64,000 nucleotides of DNA from Psychrobacillus insolitus. Its GTDB lineage: Bacteria > Bacillota > Bacilli > Bacillales_A > Planococcaceae. Positions within the stretch are counted from its first letter, which is position 1. Each line of letters opens with the position of its first letter. The DNA lies in NCBI RefSeq assembly GCF_003254155.1, contig NZ_QKZI01000001.1:124001-188000 (forward strand), read 5' to 3'. Position numbers and translations under genes: made by a program. Under the pieces are notes generated by a model. It was not told the origin of the DNA. It made no database searches and saw only the letters and a list, made by a program, of their open reading frames with translations. This document shows, piece after piece, positions 9,660 to 16,838 of this stretch.

Positions 9660-10436
9660 ATGGTTACAGCAACTGAAACAAAAAAAGTACAAATTGAAAT
9701 ATTTCGTCAAGATACACCAGAGTCTACACCTTATTGGGAAAAGTTCGAAGTAAACTATCGTCCAAATATGAACGTTATTTCTGCATTAATGGAAATTCGT
9801 CAAAACCCTATAAATGTTGATGGAAAAGCAACAACACCTGTAGCTTGGGATATGAGTTGTTTAGAAGAAGTATGTGGTGCCTGTTCAATGGTAATTAATG
9901 GTCGTCCTCGTCAATCTTGTTCAGCACTAATTGATCAATTGACACAACCGATTCAATTAGCACCAATGAAAACGTTCCCAGTCGTTCGTGACCTTCAAGT
10001 TGATAGAACTCGCATGTTTGATTCTTTGAAAAAAGTAAAAGCATGGGTTCCAATTGATGGTACGTATGATCTTGGAGAAGGTCCACGTATGCCAGAACGC
10101 AAACGTCAATGGGCTTATGAATTATCTAAATGTATGACTTGTGGTGTTTGTTTAGAAGCTTGTCCAAACGTAAGCAGTGGTTCAAGCTTCATGGGACCAG
10201 CTCCACTTTCTCAAGTACGTCTATTTAATGCACATCCAACTGGTTCTATGAACAAAGATGAGCGTTTGAATGAAATTATGGGAGATGGAGGCCTTGCAAA
10301 CTGTGGTAACGCACAAAACTGTGTTGTTGCATGTCCTAAAGGTATTCCGTTAACTACTTCTATCGCTGCATTAAACCGCGATACAACAGTTCAAATGTTC
10401 AAAAACTTCTTCGGAAGCGACCACATGGTTGACTAA
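9660..10436 (+). CDS. sdhB: Succinate dehydrogenase iron-sulfur subunit
   Basis: Passes electrons from SdhA to the membrane cytochrome through three Fe-S clusters. The 2Fe-2S site is CLEEVCGACSMVINGRPRQSC without the last residue counted, about residues 69-88. The 4Fe-4S and 3Fe-4S cysteines lie in CMTCGVCLEACP (about 157-168) and CGNAQNC..CP (about 219-231). Length is 258 residues and the AAAGGAGAG ribosome site is strong. The gene closes the sdh operon; a structured repeat and a terminator follow. Confidence 0.96.
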   Translation: MVTATETKKVQIEIFRQDTPESTPYWEKFEVNYRPNMNVISALMEIRQNPINVDGKATTPVAWDMSCLEEVCGACSMVINGRPRQSCSALIDQLTQPIQLAPMKTFPVVRDLQVDRTRMFDSLKKVKAWVPIDGTYDLGEGPRMPERKRQWAYELSKCMTCGVCLEACPNVSSGSSFMGPAPLSQVRLFNAHPTGSMNKDERLNEIMGDGGLANCGNAQNCVVACPKGIPLTTSIAALNRDTTVQMFKNFFGSDHMVD

Positions 10437-10443
10437 AAAGAAA

Positions 10444-10578
10444 TGCGTAAGCGCCTATGTCTGACCCGACAAGTAAATGAGAAGATTTGTAGTCCAACTT
10501 GTTGGACGGAAAAGATTCACATTTAACCTCGAGGGTCAAGGCTGCGTGCGCTAGACATGTTAGAAATCCGTAAGTGCA
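10444..10578. repeat. Structured intergenic repeat after sdhB
   Basis: About 135 bp that can fold as nested helices: ATGTCTGACCC near the left end pairs in two blocks (GACCC with GGGTC, ATGTCT with AGACAT). A central GTCCAACTTGTTGGAC hairpin and an AAATG/CATTT stem lie inside, and GCGTAAG/CCGTAAG arms flank it. The left arm, in inverse orientation, recurs in the valS leader at 40771-40801. It is probably a dispersed intergenic repeat; it encodes no plausible ORF. Confidence 0.55.
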
Positions 10579-10583
10579 ATACT

Positions 10584-10632
10584 AAAAGATCTGTGTAGAA
10601 TTTTATATTCTATGCAGATCTTTTTCTTTTTT
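10584..10632 (+). terminator. Terminator of the sdhCAB operon
   Basis: Stem AAAAGATCTGTGTAGAA / TTCTATGCAGATCTTTT, nearly perfect over 17 bp, followed by a T-rich run. It lies just before the ysmA promoter. Confidence 0.85.
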
Positions 10633-10659
10633 GGTACAATAAATGAATAACTATTCATT
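10632..10659 (+). promoter_or_regulatory. Extended -10 promoter with overlapping palindromic operator, ysmA
   Basis: TGGTACAAT is an extended -10. It is followed immediately by a perfect 8-2-8 palindrome, AATGAATA-AC-TATTCATT (10642-10659), covering the expected transcription start. The position suggests repression. The half-site resembles TGAAT/ATTCA operators of acyl-CoA-responsive TetR regulators such as FadR, but the spacing is 4 bp shorter than the FadR consensus I recall, so the regulator is unassigned. Confidence 0.55.
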
Positions 10660-10677
10660 ACAAAGGGGATTGGGAGA

Positions 10678-11127
10678 ATGAGAGCAAATTATATAGAAAA
10701 TGAAGCAAAATGGGAAAAGGGGTTTTCTTTTTATTCAGAAGTCAGTGTACGTTTTTCTGAAACGGATATGTATGGTCATTTAAATAATACGGTAAACTTC
10801 GCATATATGGAATATGCACGAATTGAATATTTTAAGCATATTGAATTAATGAATGACTGGTTAAACCCAAAAGGTGAAAAAATTCCAGTGGTAGCTGATT
10901 TACAATGTGATTATGTGAAGCAAGTGTTTTTCGATGAAAAACTACGTATCTATGTAAAAGCGAACTCGGTTGGCTCATCATCGGTTGATATACATTACTT
11001 GGCGAAAAATGAAACTGGAGAAATTGTCTTTACCGGAAGAGGTACTATTGTTCAAATTGACAAGAAAACAGGTAAAGGTTCAAAATGGTCGGAAAGTGAA
11101 AAAGAAATTTTCAAAAAGAGTATGTAA
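10678..11127 (+). CDS. ysmA: Acyl-CoA thioesterase, hot-dog fold (YsmA-like)
   Basis: 149-residue hot-dog protein of the 4-hydroxybenzoyl-CoA thioesterase/YbgC type, expected to hydrolyse acyl-CoA. The catalytic helix segment RFSETDMYGHLNNTVNFAYMEYAR has the usual D-x-x-G-H-x-N-N pattern, with the putative catalytic Asp near residue 31. It sits between sdhB and gerE exactly as ysmA does in B. subtilis. A GGGAG lies too close to the ATG, so the AAGGGG 12 bp upstream is the likely ribosome site. Substrate range is unknown. Confidence 0.8.
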   Translation: MRANYIENEAKWEKGFSFYSEVSVRFSETDMYGHLNNTVNFAYMEYARIEYFKHIELMNDWLNPKGEKIPVVADLQCDYVKQVFFDEKLRIYVKANSVGSSSVDIHYLAKNETGEIVFTGRGTIVQIDKKTGKGSKWSESEKEIFKKSM

Positions 11128-11135
11128 CTAGCCGT

Positions 11136-11164
11136 CACCTCCTTTCTTATCTCAACATACGTTA
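11136..11164 (+). promoter_or_regulatory. Candidate sigma-K promoter of gerE
   Basis: CACC at 11136-11139 and CATACGTTA at 11156-11164 are separated by 16 bp. This matches the sigma-K pattern (AC-type -35, CATAnnnTA -10). B. subtilis gerE is transcribed by sigma-K in the mother cell, and the site ends 22 bp before this gerE start. Confidence 0.65.
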
Positions 11165-11186
11165 GTAGGAGAGTGGATAGGGGGCT

Positions 11187-11417
11187 ATGGCATTGTTTGA
11201 TAGTAATCAGCATCGATCAATTTTAACAAATCGAGAACGTCAAATTTTTCAATTGTTAGTGCAAGATCAATCGACAAAAGAAATTTCTGTTCAGTTATCA
11301 ATTAGTGAAAAAACAGTTCGAAATCATATATCTAATACAATTCAAAAATTGGGTGTATCGGGTAGATCACAAGCTATCTTAGAATTATTACGATTAGGTG
11401 AATTATCGTTGAATTAA
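11187..11417 (+). CDS. gerE: Spore-germination/coat transcription regulator GerE
   Basis: 76-residue LuxR-type helix-turn-helix protein without a receiver domain, the form of GerE, which controls late mother-cell and coat genes. The HTH spans about residues 29-57 (STKEISVQLSISEKTVRNHI and onwards). A GGGGG ribosome site precedes the ATG by 2-6 bp. The position between ysmA and ysmB matches B. subtilis, and a sigma-K-like promoter stands upstream. This gene is the best evidence that the organism sporulates. Confidence 0.93.
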   Translation: MALFDSNQHRSILTNRERQIFQLLVQDQSTKEISVQLSISEKTVRNHISNTIQKLGVSGRSQAILELLRLGELSLN

Positions 11418-11426
11418 GTGGAATCC

Positions 11427-11454
11427 TTGCCATTTTTCTCAGAACACGTACAAT
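11427..11454 (+). promoter_or_regulatory. Candidate sigma-A promoter of ysmB
   Basis: TTGCCA and TACAAT, 16 bp apart, lie in the gerE-ysmB spacer 36 bp before the chosen ATG. It would allow ysmB-racE to be expressed in vegetative cells independently of gerE. Confidence 0.55.
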
Positions 11455-11489
11455 AAGTAGTATGCGATGTTTTGAGGAGTGAAGGATTT

Positions 11490-11948
11490 ATGATAGAAGA
11501 AAATGATATTGTTATCCATGACCAAAAAGAAGTTGCTTTTTTAGAAAAAGAGCTTAGACATATATCGGGCATTGTAAAGCAAAAAGGGCGTCAAATATTA
11601 AACGCCTATACAATTACTCCTCCGCAGTTTGTTGCATTGCAGTGGCTTCTTGAACTTGGAGATATGACAATTGGTGACTTATCAAATAAAATGTATTTAG
11701 CATTTAGTACGACGACAGATTTAATCGATCGCATGGAAAAAAGTGAACTTGTTCAAAGAGTAAGAGATGAACAAGACCGTCGTGTTGTACGTATACATTT
11801 GCTAAAAGAAGGCGAACGTATAATTGAAGAAGTTATTGATAAGCGCCAGCACTATTTAAAAGACATACTTGGACAATTTAATACAGACGAAGTATCAAAT
11901 TTATCCATATTACTAGAAAAATTACATCAAGAGATGAAAAAGAACTGA
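11490..11948 (+). CDS. ysmB: MarR-family regulator (YsmB-like)
   Basis: 152-residue winged-helix regulator. The ATG at 11490 follows GAGGAG and GAAGGA; an in-frame TTG 18 bp upstream would overlap that site. The recognition helix region is MTIGDLSNKMYLAFSTTTDLIDRME, and the wing is VQRVRDEQDRRVVRIHLL with the conserved D-x-R. It is 9 bp ahead of racE, the same neighbour as in B. subtilis. The ligand is unknown. Confidence 0.85.
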   Translation: MIEENDIVIHDQKEVAFLEKELRHISGIVKQKGRQILNAYTITPPQFVALQWLLELGDMTIGDLSNKMYLAFSTTTDLIDRMEKSELVQRVRDEQDRRVVRIHLLKEGERIIEEVIDKRQHYLKDILGQFNTDEVSNLSILLEKLHQEMKKN

Positions 11949-11957
11949 GGAATTCAA

Positions 11958-12755
11958 TTGAAAGCCCCTATAGGTGTTATAGACTCTGGAGTTGGTGGAT
12001 TAACAGTTGCAAAAGAAATAATGCAATTGTTACCCGATGAAGAAATTATTTATATTGGTGATACAGCAAGATGCCCTTATGGACCACGTTCCGCAGAAGA
12101 GGTAAGAAAATTCACATGGCAACTTGCACTGGCTTTATCTAAAATGAACATTAAAATGCTTGTTATTGCATGCAATACGGCTACCGCAGTAGCGTTAAAA
12201 TCGTTAAATAAAAAAATGGCTTTCCCTGTAATCGGTGTAATCTTCCCTGGAGCAAGAGCAGCTATTAAAGCAACGAAAACACACGAAATCGTAGTGCTAG
12301 GCACAAGTGGTACGGTTAAAAGTGGTGCTTATGAAAATGCAATAGCTGCTCTTAATACTTCAAGTAAGGTTATACCTTTAGCATGCCCTACTTTTGTACC
12401 ACTTGTTGAAAGTAATGAATATGAAGGGGAATTTGCGCGCAAAATGGTATATGATACACTGTTGCCATTAAAGGACGAACAGTTTGATACTGTCATTCTG
12501 GGGTGTACGCATTATCCATTATTACAAAAGCATATTGAAGAGGCTGTTGGGGATAAAGTAAAAGTGCTATCCTCTGCGCAGGAGACTGCCCATGAAGTAT
12601 TGGACTATCTCGATTACCATAATATGCATTATCCTATTAAAGGGAAGAAATCACCTATTTTTTATACAACAGGATCTGTTCCAATTTTTAAAACGATAGT
12701 AGAAAAATGGTTAGAAATTCCGAATGCAGATGTAAGAACAATATCATTCAATTGA
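11958..12755 (+). CDS. racE: Glutamate racemase
   Basis: Makes D-glutamate for peptidoglycan, 265 residues. Both catalytic cysteines are present: ACNTATA (about residue 74) and GCTHYPLL (about residue 185). The N-terminus has DSGVGGLTVAKE. The start is TTG 11958, 8 bp after GAGG and 9 bp past the ysmB stop, so the two are likely co-transcribed. B. subtilis has gerM between racE and rph; here rph follows after 75 bp and no gerM is present. Confidence 0.95.
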   Translation: MKAPIGVIDSGVGGLTVAKEIMQLLPDEEIIYIGDTARCPYGPRSAEEVRKFTWQLALALSKMNIKMLVIACNTATAVALKSLNKKMAFPVIGVIFPGARAAIKATKTHEIVVLGTSGTVKSGAYENAIAALNTSSKVIPLACPTFVPLVESNEYEGEFARKMVYDTLLPLKDEQFDTVILGCTHYPLLQKHIEEAVGDKVKVLSSAQETAHEVLDYLDYHNMHYPIKGKKSPIFYTTGSVPIFKTIVEKWLEIPNADVRTISFN

Positions 12756-12830
12756 AACCCTGTTAAATAGAGAATCCTCGAATACTGGGGTTTTCTTTTG
12801 GATAAGGGTCATTTGACAAAGGGGAAGTTT

Positions 12831-13592
12831 ATGATTAGAAACGATGGACGAGCAGCAAATGAGTTAAGAGATATTCAGATTGAAAAAGATTATTTAATTC
12901 ACCCAGAAGGATCGGTATTAATAACAGTTGGGCGTACGAAAGTTATTTGTAATGCAACGATTGAAGATCGTGTGCCACCTTTTTTAAGAGGACAAGGAAA
13001 AGGGTGGATTACAGCAGAATATTCAATGCTTCCTCGTGCGACAGAATCACGTACGCAGCGTGAAGCGTCAAAAGGAAAAGTAACGGGTCGTACAATGGAA
13101 ATCCAACGCTTAATAGGACGAGCTTTACGTTCTGTAGTAGATTTAGAAAGTATTGGAGAGAAAACGATTTGGGTGGACTGTGACGTGATCCAGGCGGATG
13201 GTGGTACTAGAACAGCTAGTATAACTGGAGCGTTTGTAGCATTAACAATTGCACTGAATAAATTATATGAAGATAAAAAACTGGCTGTATTCCCAATAAA
13301 AGAATATTTAGCCGCTACAAGTGTTGGAGTCATTGAAAATGTTGGAGTTGTTTTAGATTTAAATTACTTAGAAGATTCAACAGCGGCAGTGGACATGAAC
13401 ATCGTTCAAACAAGCAGTGGTGAATTTGTAGAGCTTCAAGGGACAGGTGAAGAAGCAACTTTTTCTAAAAAAGAACTTCTTGAACTGTTGGAATTTGGAG
13501 AAATAGGTATTCAACAATTGATTCAAGCTCAACGTGAAGCATTAGGAGAATTGGCGGAAAAAATCGGAGGGAAACGAGGAGACGCTAAATGA
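12831..13592 (+). CDS. rph: Ribonuclease PH
   Basis: Phosphorolytic 3'-5' exoribonuclease that trims tRNA 3' ends, 253 residues from ATG 12831. That start has an AAAGGGGAAG ribosome site; an in-frame TTG 33 bp upstream lacks one. Family segments visible: [36 protein letters not shown], and [20 protein letters not shown], the phosphate/catalytic strand. Its last 4 bases overlap the start of rdgB (ATGA), implying translational coupling. Confidence 0.95.
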   Translation: MIRNDGRAANELRDIQIEKDYLIHPEGSVLITVGRTKVICNATIEDRVPPFLRGQGKGWITAEYSMLPRATESRTQREASKGKVTGRTMEIQRLIGRALRSVVDLESIGEKTIWVDCDVIQADGGTRTASITGAFVALTIALNKLYEDKKLAVFPIKEYLAATSVGVIENVGVVLDLNYLEDSTAAVDMNIVQTSSGEFVELQGTGEEATFSKKELLELLEFGEIGIQQLIQAQREALGELAEKIGGKRGDAK

Positions 13593-14191
13593 AAAAAATA
13601 ATTATAGCTACACAAAATAAAGGGAAAGCTAAAGATTTTGAAGCCCTTTTTGGCCCACTTGGATATGAAATATTAACATTGCATGATGTAGCCGAGGATA
13701 TGGATGTCGAAGAAACCGGTTCTACTTTCGAAGAAAACGCTCTGTTAAAAGCAACTGCTCTTGCGAATCATTTACAAACAATTGTCATTGCTGATGATAG
13801 TGGACTAGAAATTGATGCTTTAGACGGACGACCAGGCATATATTCTGCACGATATGCAGGAGAAGCTAAGAGTGATGAAGCAAATATGGAAAAAGTATTA
13901 AAAGAGCTTGAAAACGTAAAAGAATCTGATCGTACGGCAAGATTCGTCTGTGCAATTGCAGTAGCCTCTCCTTCGAATGAACCATTCACGATGAGAGGTA
14001 CTTGTGAGGGAATCATAGCGACAGAACGCAAAGGGGAAAATGGATTTGGGTATGATCCAATCTTTTTCGTGCCTGCTGAAAACAAAATGATGGCAGAGCT
14101 TACAACAGAACAAAAAGGCGCTATTTCTCATCGAGGAAATGCGCTGAAAAAACTTGCGTCAAATCTAGATGATTTGTTTTTTAAGGCATAG
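13589..14191 (+). CDS. rdgB: XTP/dITP pyrophosphatase (RdgB/HAM1 family)
   Basis: Removes non-canonical purine triphosphates (ITP, dITP, XTP) before they enter nucleic acids; called ysnA in B. subtilis. 200 residues. Motifs: [12 protein letters not shown] at the N-terminus, [47 protein letters not shown] and [10 protein letters not shown]. It overlaps rph by 4 bp and is followed 9 bp later by the ysnB-like phosphoesterase; this trio is conserved in Bacillales. Confidence 0.95.
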   Translation: MKKIIIATQNKGKAKDFEALFGPLGYEILTLHDVAEDMDVEETGSTFEENALLKATALANHLQTIVIADDSGLEIDALDGRPGIYSARYAGEAKSDEANMEKVLKELENVKESDRTARFVCAIAVASPSNEPFTMRGTCEGIIATERKGENGFGYDPIFFVPAENKMMAELTTEQKGAISHRGNALKKLASNLDDLFFKA

Positions 14192-14200
14192 GCAAGAGTG

Positions 14201-14698
14201 ATGAAAATACTAGTTATTAGTGATACCCATTATGACACAGATACAATGGAGCAAGTGATTCATCATCACACTGAGGTAGATGCTATTATTCATTGCGGGG
14301 ATAGTGAATTGGATCGTGCTTATTTTGATGGCAGTTCTGTTCAAGTTGTCCGTGGAAATTGCGATTTCGATTTGAACTTTCCAGAGGAAATTATTGTTCC
14401 AGTAGAAACAGAAAAGATTTTGATTGTGCATGGACATAAGCATCGTGTCAAAACCACGTTGTTACCGTTAATTTACCGTGCGCAAGAAATACAAGCCTCT
14501 ATTGTTTGTTTTGGACACTCTCATATCCTTGGAGCAGAGTTGAATAACGGTATTTTATTTGTGAATCCAGGAAGCTTACATATGCCTCGTGGCAGGAAAG
14601 AAAAAAGCTATGCACTTATTGAAAAAAGTGAAGCTATTTGTATGGTAACTTTCTATTCTTCTGAGAATAAAATAATAGAACAAGTGAATTTTTTTTAG
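14201..14698 (+). CDS. ysnB: YfcE/MJ0936-type metallophosphoesterase (YsnB-like)
   Basis: 165-residue calcineurin-like phosphodiesterase. The metal-binding motifs are complete: ISDTHYD (D-x-H), HCGDSE (GD), VRGNCD (GN-D), HGHKHRV and FGHSH, then VNPGSLHMPRG. ATG 14201 is used; a GTG directly before it gives one extra residue and neither has a strong ribosome site. It ends the rph-rdgB-ysnB operon. The physiological substrate is unknown. Confidence 0.87.
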   Translation: MKILVISDTHYDTDTMEQVIHHHTEVDAIIHCGDSELDRAYFDGSSVQVVRGNCDFDLNFPEEIIVPVETEKILIVHGHKHRVKTTLLPLIYRAQEIQASIVCFGHSHILGAELNNGILFVNPGSLHMPRGRKEKSYALIEKSEAICMVTFYSSENKIIEQVNFF

Positions 14699-14724
14699 AA
14701 AAAATTTAATTTTTCAATTTTTTC

Positions 14725-14859
14725 TTGACAATTTTTTTCTTTATGGTAAATTAAGTGTATAAGTTTAGTGGGTATTACAAGCAGATTTGTATATGACAGG
14801 CTGATTAGTCAAGCTAAAGGCCCCTATTTCAATCGTATGATTGAATAGGGGCCTTTGTG
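14725..14859 (+). ncRNA. Candidate small RNA unit 1 (promoter to terminator, no ORF)
   Basis: TTGACA (14725) and TGG-TAAATT (-10 at 14747, 16-bp spacer) are followed about 60 bp later by a very strong terminator, AAAGGCCCCTATTTCAATC paired with GATTGAATAGGGGCCTTT (14818-14858). The short leader can form a bulged hairpin at GCTGATTAGTCAAGC. There is no credible ORF or recognised riboswitch signature. It could be an sRNA or an attenuated leader of the sulfur cluster. Confidence 0.45.
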
Positions 14860-14985
14860 TTGAATGTATTAAGCTATTAAATACACTGTTAATTAAATAA
14901 GATGTATATTACTTCTGCTCACTGGATCAACCAGAGGCTCAGATGACAAACGCTAGTCGTTGTTATCTGAGCCTCTTTTGATTAA
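14860..14985 (+). ncRNA. Candidate small RNA unit 2 (promoter to terminator, no ORF)
   Basis: TTGAAT (14860) and TACACT (14882), 16 bp apart, precede a CTGG-ATCAA-CCAG hairpin and a long terminator hairpin, AGAGGCTCAGAT..ATCTGAGCCTCTTTT (14932-14980). The transcript would be about 90 nt. The remaining 110 bp to the next gene hold no further structure I can support. Like unit 1, it may be an sRNA or a tandem attenuator before the transporter genes. Confidence 0.35.
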
Positions 14986-15096
14986 ACAAACTAGAGGCAG
15001 CGAGTAACCTTACGTATTATATATTAACGCATACCTACACCTATAAACCAACTAAGCTTATTCGTTTAGTATTGAATGGAGAATGGAGTGAATTAA

Positions 15097-15906
15097 ATGG
15101 CAACTGCTGAAAAAATTAGATTTGAGCGTGTCACAAAAACCTTTACGGTTCGTGATACAGAACAAAAAGGTGCAATGAAAGAATTTACTGCGGTAAAGGA
15201 GTTGGATTTTAATGTAAAAGAAGGTGAGTTTGTCACGTTGGTAGGTCCGAGTGGATGTGGAAAATCTACTTTGCTTGATTTACTTGGTGGATTAACGACA
15301 CCGACACGTGGACGCATATTAATTGATGGGAAAGAAATTACAGGTCCAGGACTTGATCGTGGTACTGTCTTCCAGCAGTATGCGCTATTTCCATGGAAGA
15401 CAGCACGTGGCAATATTGAATTTGGCTTAGAGGCAAAAGGGGTGCCAAAACATGAACGTAAAGAGCAAGCAAATCATTTCCTCTCTTTAGTTGGACTTAG
15501 TGATTTTGGAGAACGCTATCCACATGAATTGTCGGGTGGTATGAAGCAACGTGTTGCGATCGCTAGAAGTCTAGCGTTTAATCCGGATGTTTTGCTAATG
15601 GATGAACCTTTTGCAGCACTGGATGCGCAAACTCGTGAATCTTTGCAAAGTGAGCTTTTACGTATTTGGCAGAAAACGAAGAAAACGATTATTTTTATCA
15701 CGCATGGGATCGATGAAGCAGTCTATTTAGGAGAACGTGTAGTAGTTTTGACGCCGAATCCTGGAATGGTGAAAAAGATTGTGGATATTCCACTCAAGAA
15801 TCGTTTAGAGGATGCGGATATTCGATCCCATCCAGATTTTGTGAAAGCACGACACGAAGTTTGGAGCCTGCTACATGAAGCTGAGTACCTAGGTGCAAAT
15901 ATATAA
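15097..15906 (+). CDS. ssuB: Sulfonate/taurine-type ABC transporter ATP-binding protein (SsuB-like)
   Basis: 269-residue ABC ATPase of the nitrate/taurine/sulfonate class. Walker A is GPSGCGKST (about residue 51), the Q-loop FQQYALFPWKT, the signature LSGGMKQR, Walker B VLLMDEPFAALD and the H-loop ITHGIDEA. First gene of an accessory cluster with permease, lipoprotein, two flavin monooxygenases and an FMN reductase. The ATG follows GGAGAATGGAGTG. The context points to organosulfur import; the exact substrate is not shown. Confidence 0.85.
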   Translation: MATAEKIRFERVTKTFTVRDTEQKGAMKEFTAVKELDFNVKEGEFVTLVGPSGCGKSTLLDLLGGLTTPTRGRILIDGKEITGPGLDRGTVFQQYALFPWKTARGNIEFGLEAKGVPKHERKEQANHFLSLVGLSDFGERYPHELSGGMKQRVAIARSLAFNPDVLLMDEPFAALDAQTRESLQSELLRIWQKTKKTIIFITHGIDEAVYLGERVVVLTPNPGMVKKIVDIPLKNRLEDADIRSHPDFVKARHEVWSLLHEAEYLGANI

Positions 15907-15928
15907 AAGGAAAGAGGAGATTATTTAT

Positions 15929-16762
15929 ATGGTAACGATAGAAAAGCATGTTAGTTCAGCTCCGAAGCTGATCAAACAAAAAGAATTTGGGTTTTCTGGA
16001 TTGCAAAAAGTAGCGAAACAATCTATTGTATTAGTCGCATTGTTCTTGCTGTGGGAAATAGCACCGCGGATTGGCTTAGTAGACCCAGCGTTCTTCCCTT
16101 CTTTTTCAAATGTAGTAATTGCTTGGTGGAACCTGGTTATCTCTGGTGAGCTTTTTACTCATTTTTTAGCTAGTATCACTCGTTCGGTGAGTGGTTTTGG
16201 TCTAGCGGTACTTATTGCAATCCCATTAGGATTAATAATTGGCTGGTATCCACTCGCAAGAGAATTATTAAATCCAGTGATGGAATTATTCCGAAATACA
16301 GCCGCTTTAGCCTTACTACCAGTATTTATGTTACTACTAGGGATTGGTGAAACATCTAAAATTGCAATTGTCTTATTTGCCTGCACATGGCCTATTCTTC
16401 TAAACACAATCGCTGCAGTAGGAAACGTAGATCCATTACTGATTAAATCGGCACGCTCGATGAATATTTCTTCGTTTAAACTATTTCTGAAGGTAATATT
16501 ACCTGCATCTGTGCCGACCATTTTTACCGGTATTCGTATGGCAGGAACCGGAGCTATTTTAGTGTTAATCGCAGCAGAAATGGTAGGAGCGAAAGAAGGA
16601 TTAGGTTATTTAATTACTTATTCACAATACAACTTCCAAATTCCTGAAATGTATGCGGGTATTTTAACAATTGCTTTATTGGGAGTACTAATTAATCAAA
16701 GTTTAAGTATGCTAGAACGTAAATTTTCAAAATGGAAACAAAATCCGAATGGACAGAACTAA
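15929..16762 (+). CDS. ssuC: Sulfonate/taurine-type ABC transporter permease (SsuC-like)
   Basis: 277-residue inner-membrane permease with about six helices and the BPD-type EAA-like loop (INSFKLFLKVILPASVPTIFTGIRMA after one substitution, near residue 180). ATG 15929 follows AAAGAGGAGA; an upstream in-frame ATG overlaps the ssuB end and lacks a ribosome site. It is 22 bp behind ssuB and pairs with the lipoprotein at 18194 and that ATPase. Confidence 0.85.
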   Translation: MVTIEKHVSSAPKLIKQKEFGFSGLQKVAKQSIVLVALFLLWEIAPRIGLVDPAFFPSFSNVVIAWWNLVISGELFTHFLASITRSVSGFGLAVLIAIPLGLIIGWYPLARELLNPVMELFRNTAALALLPVFMLLLGIGETSKIAIVLFACTWPILLNTIAAVGNVDPLLIKSARSMNISSFKLFLKVILPASVPTIFTGIRMAGTGAILVLIAAEMVGAKEGLGYLITYSQYNFQIPEMYAGILTIALLGVLINQSLSMLERKFSKWKQNPNGQN

Positions 16763-16838
16763 AATGCTATGTGAGTAAGTGGTATATTTTTTTAAATTAA
16801 TCCTTACTAAATAAATATGATAAATAGGAGATGTTGGT

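Noticed and set aside
10642-10659. Assignment of the ysmA palindrome as a FadR operator
   Set aside because: Half-sites are similar but the overall palindrome is 4 bp shorter than the FadR consensus I recall, so I left the regulator open.
12755-12797. Hairpin GAAACCC...GGGTTTTC between racE and rph
   Set aside because: Loop of about 30 bases and a mismatch make it too weak to call a terminator.
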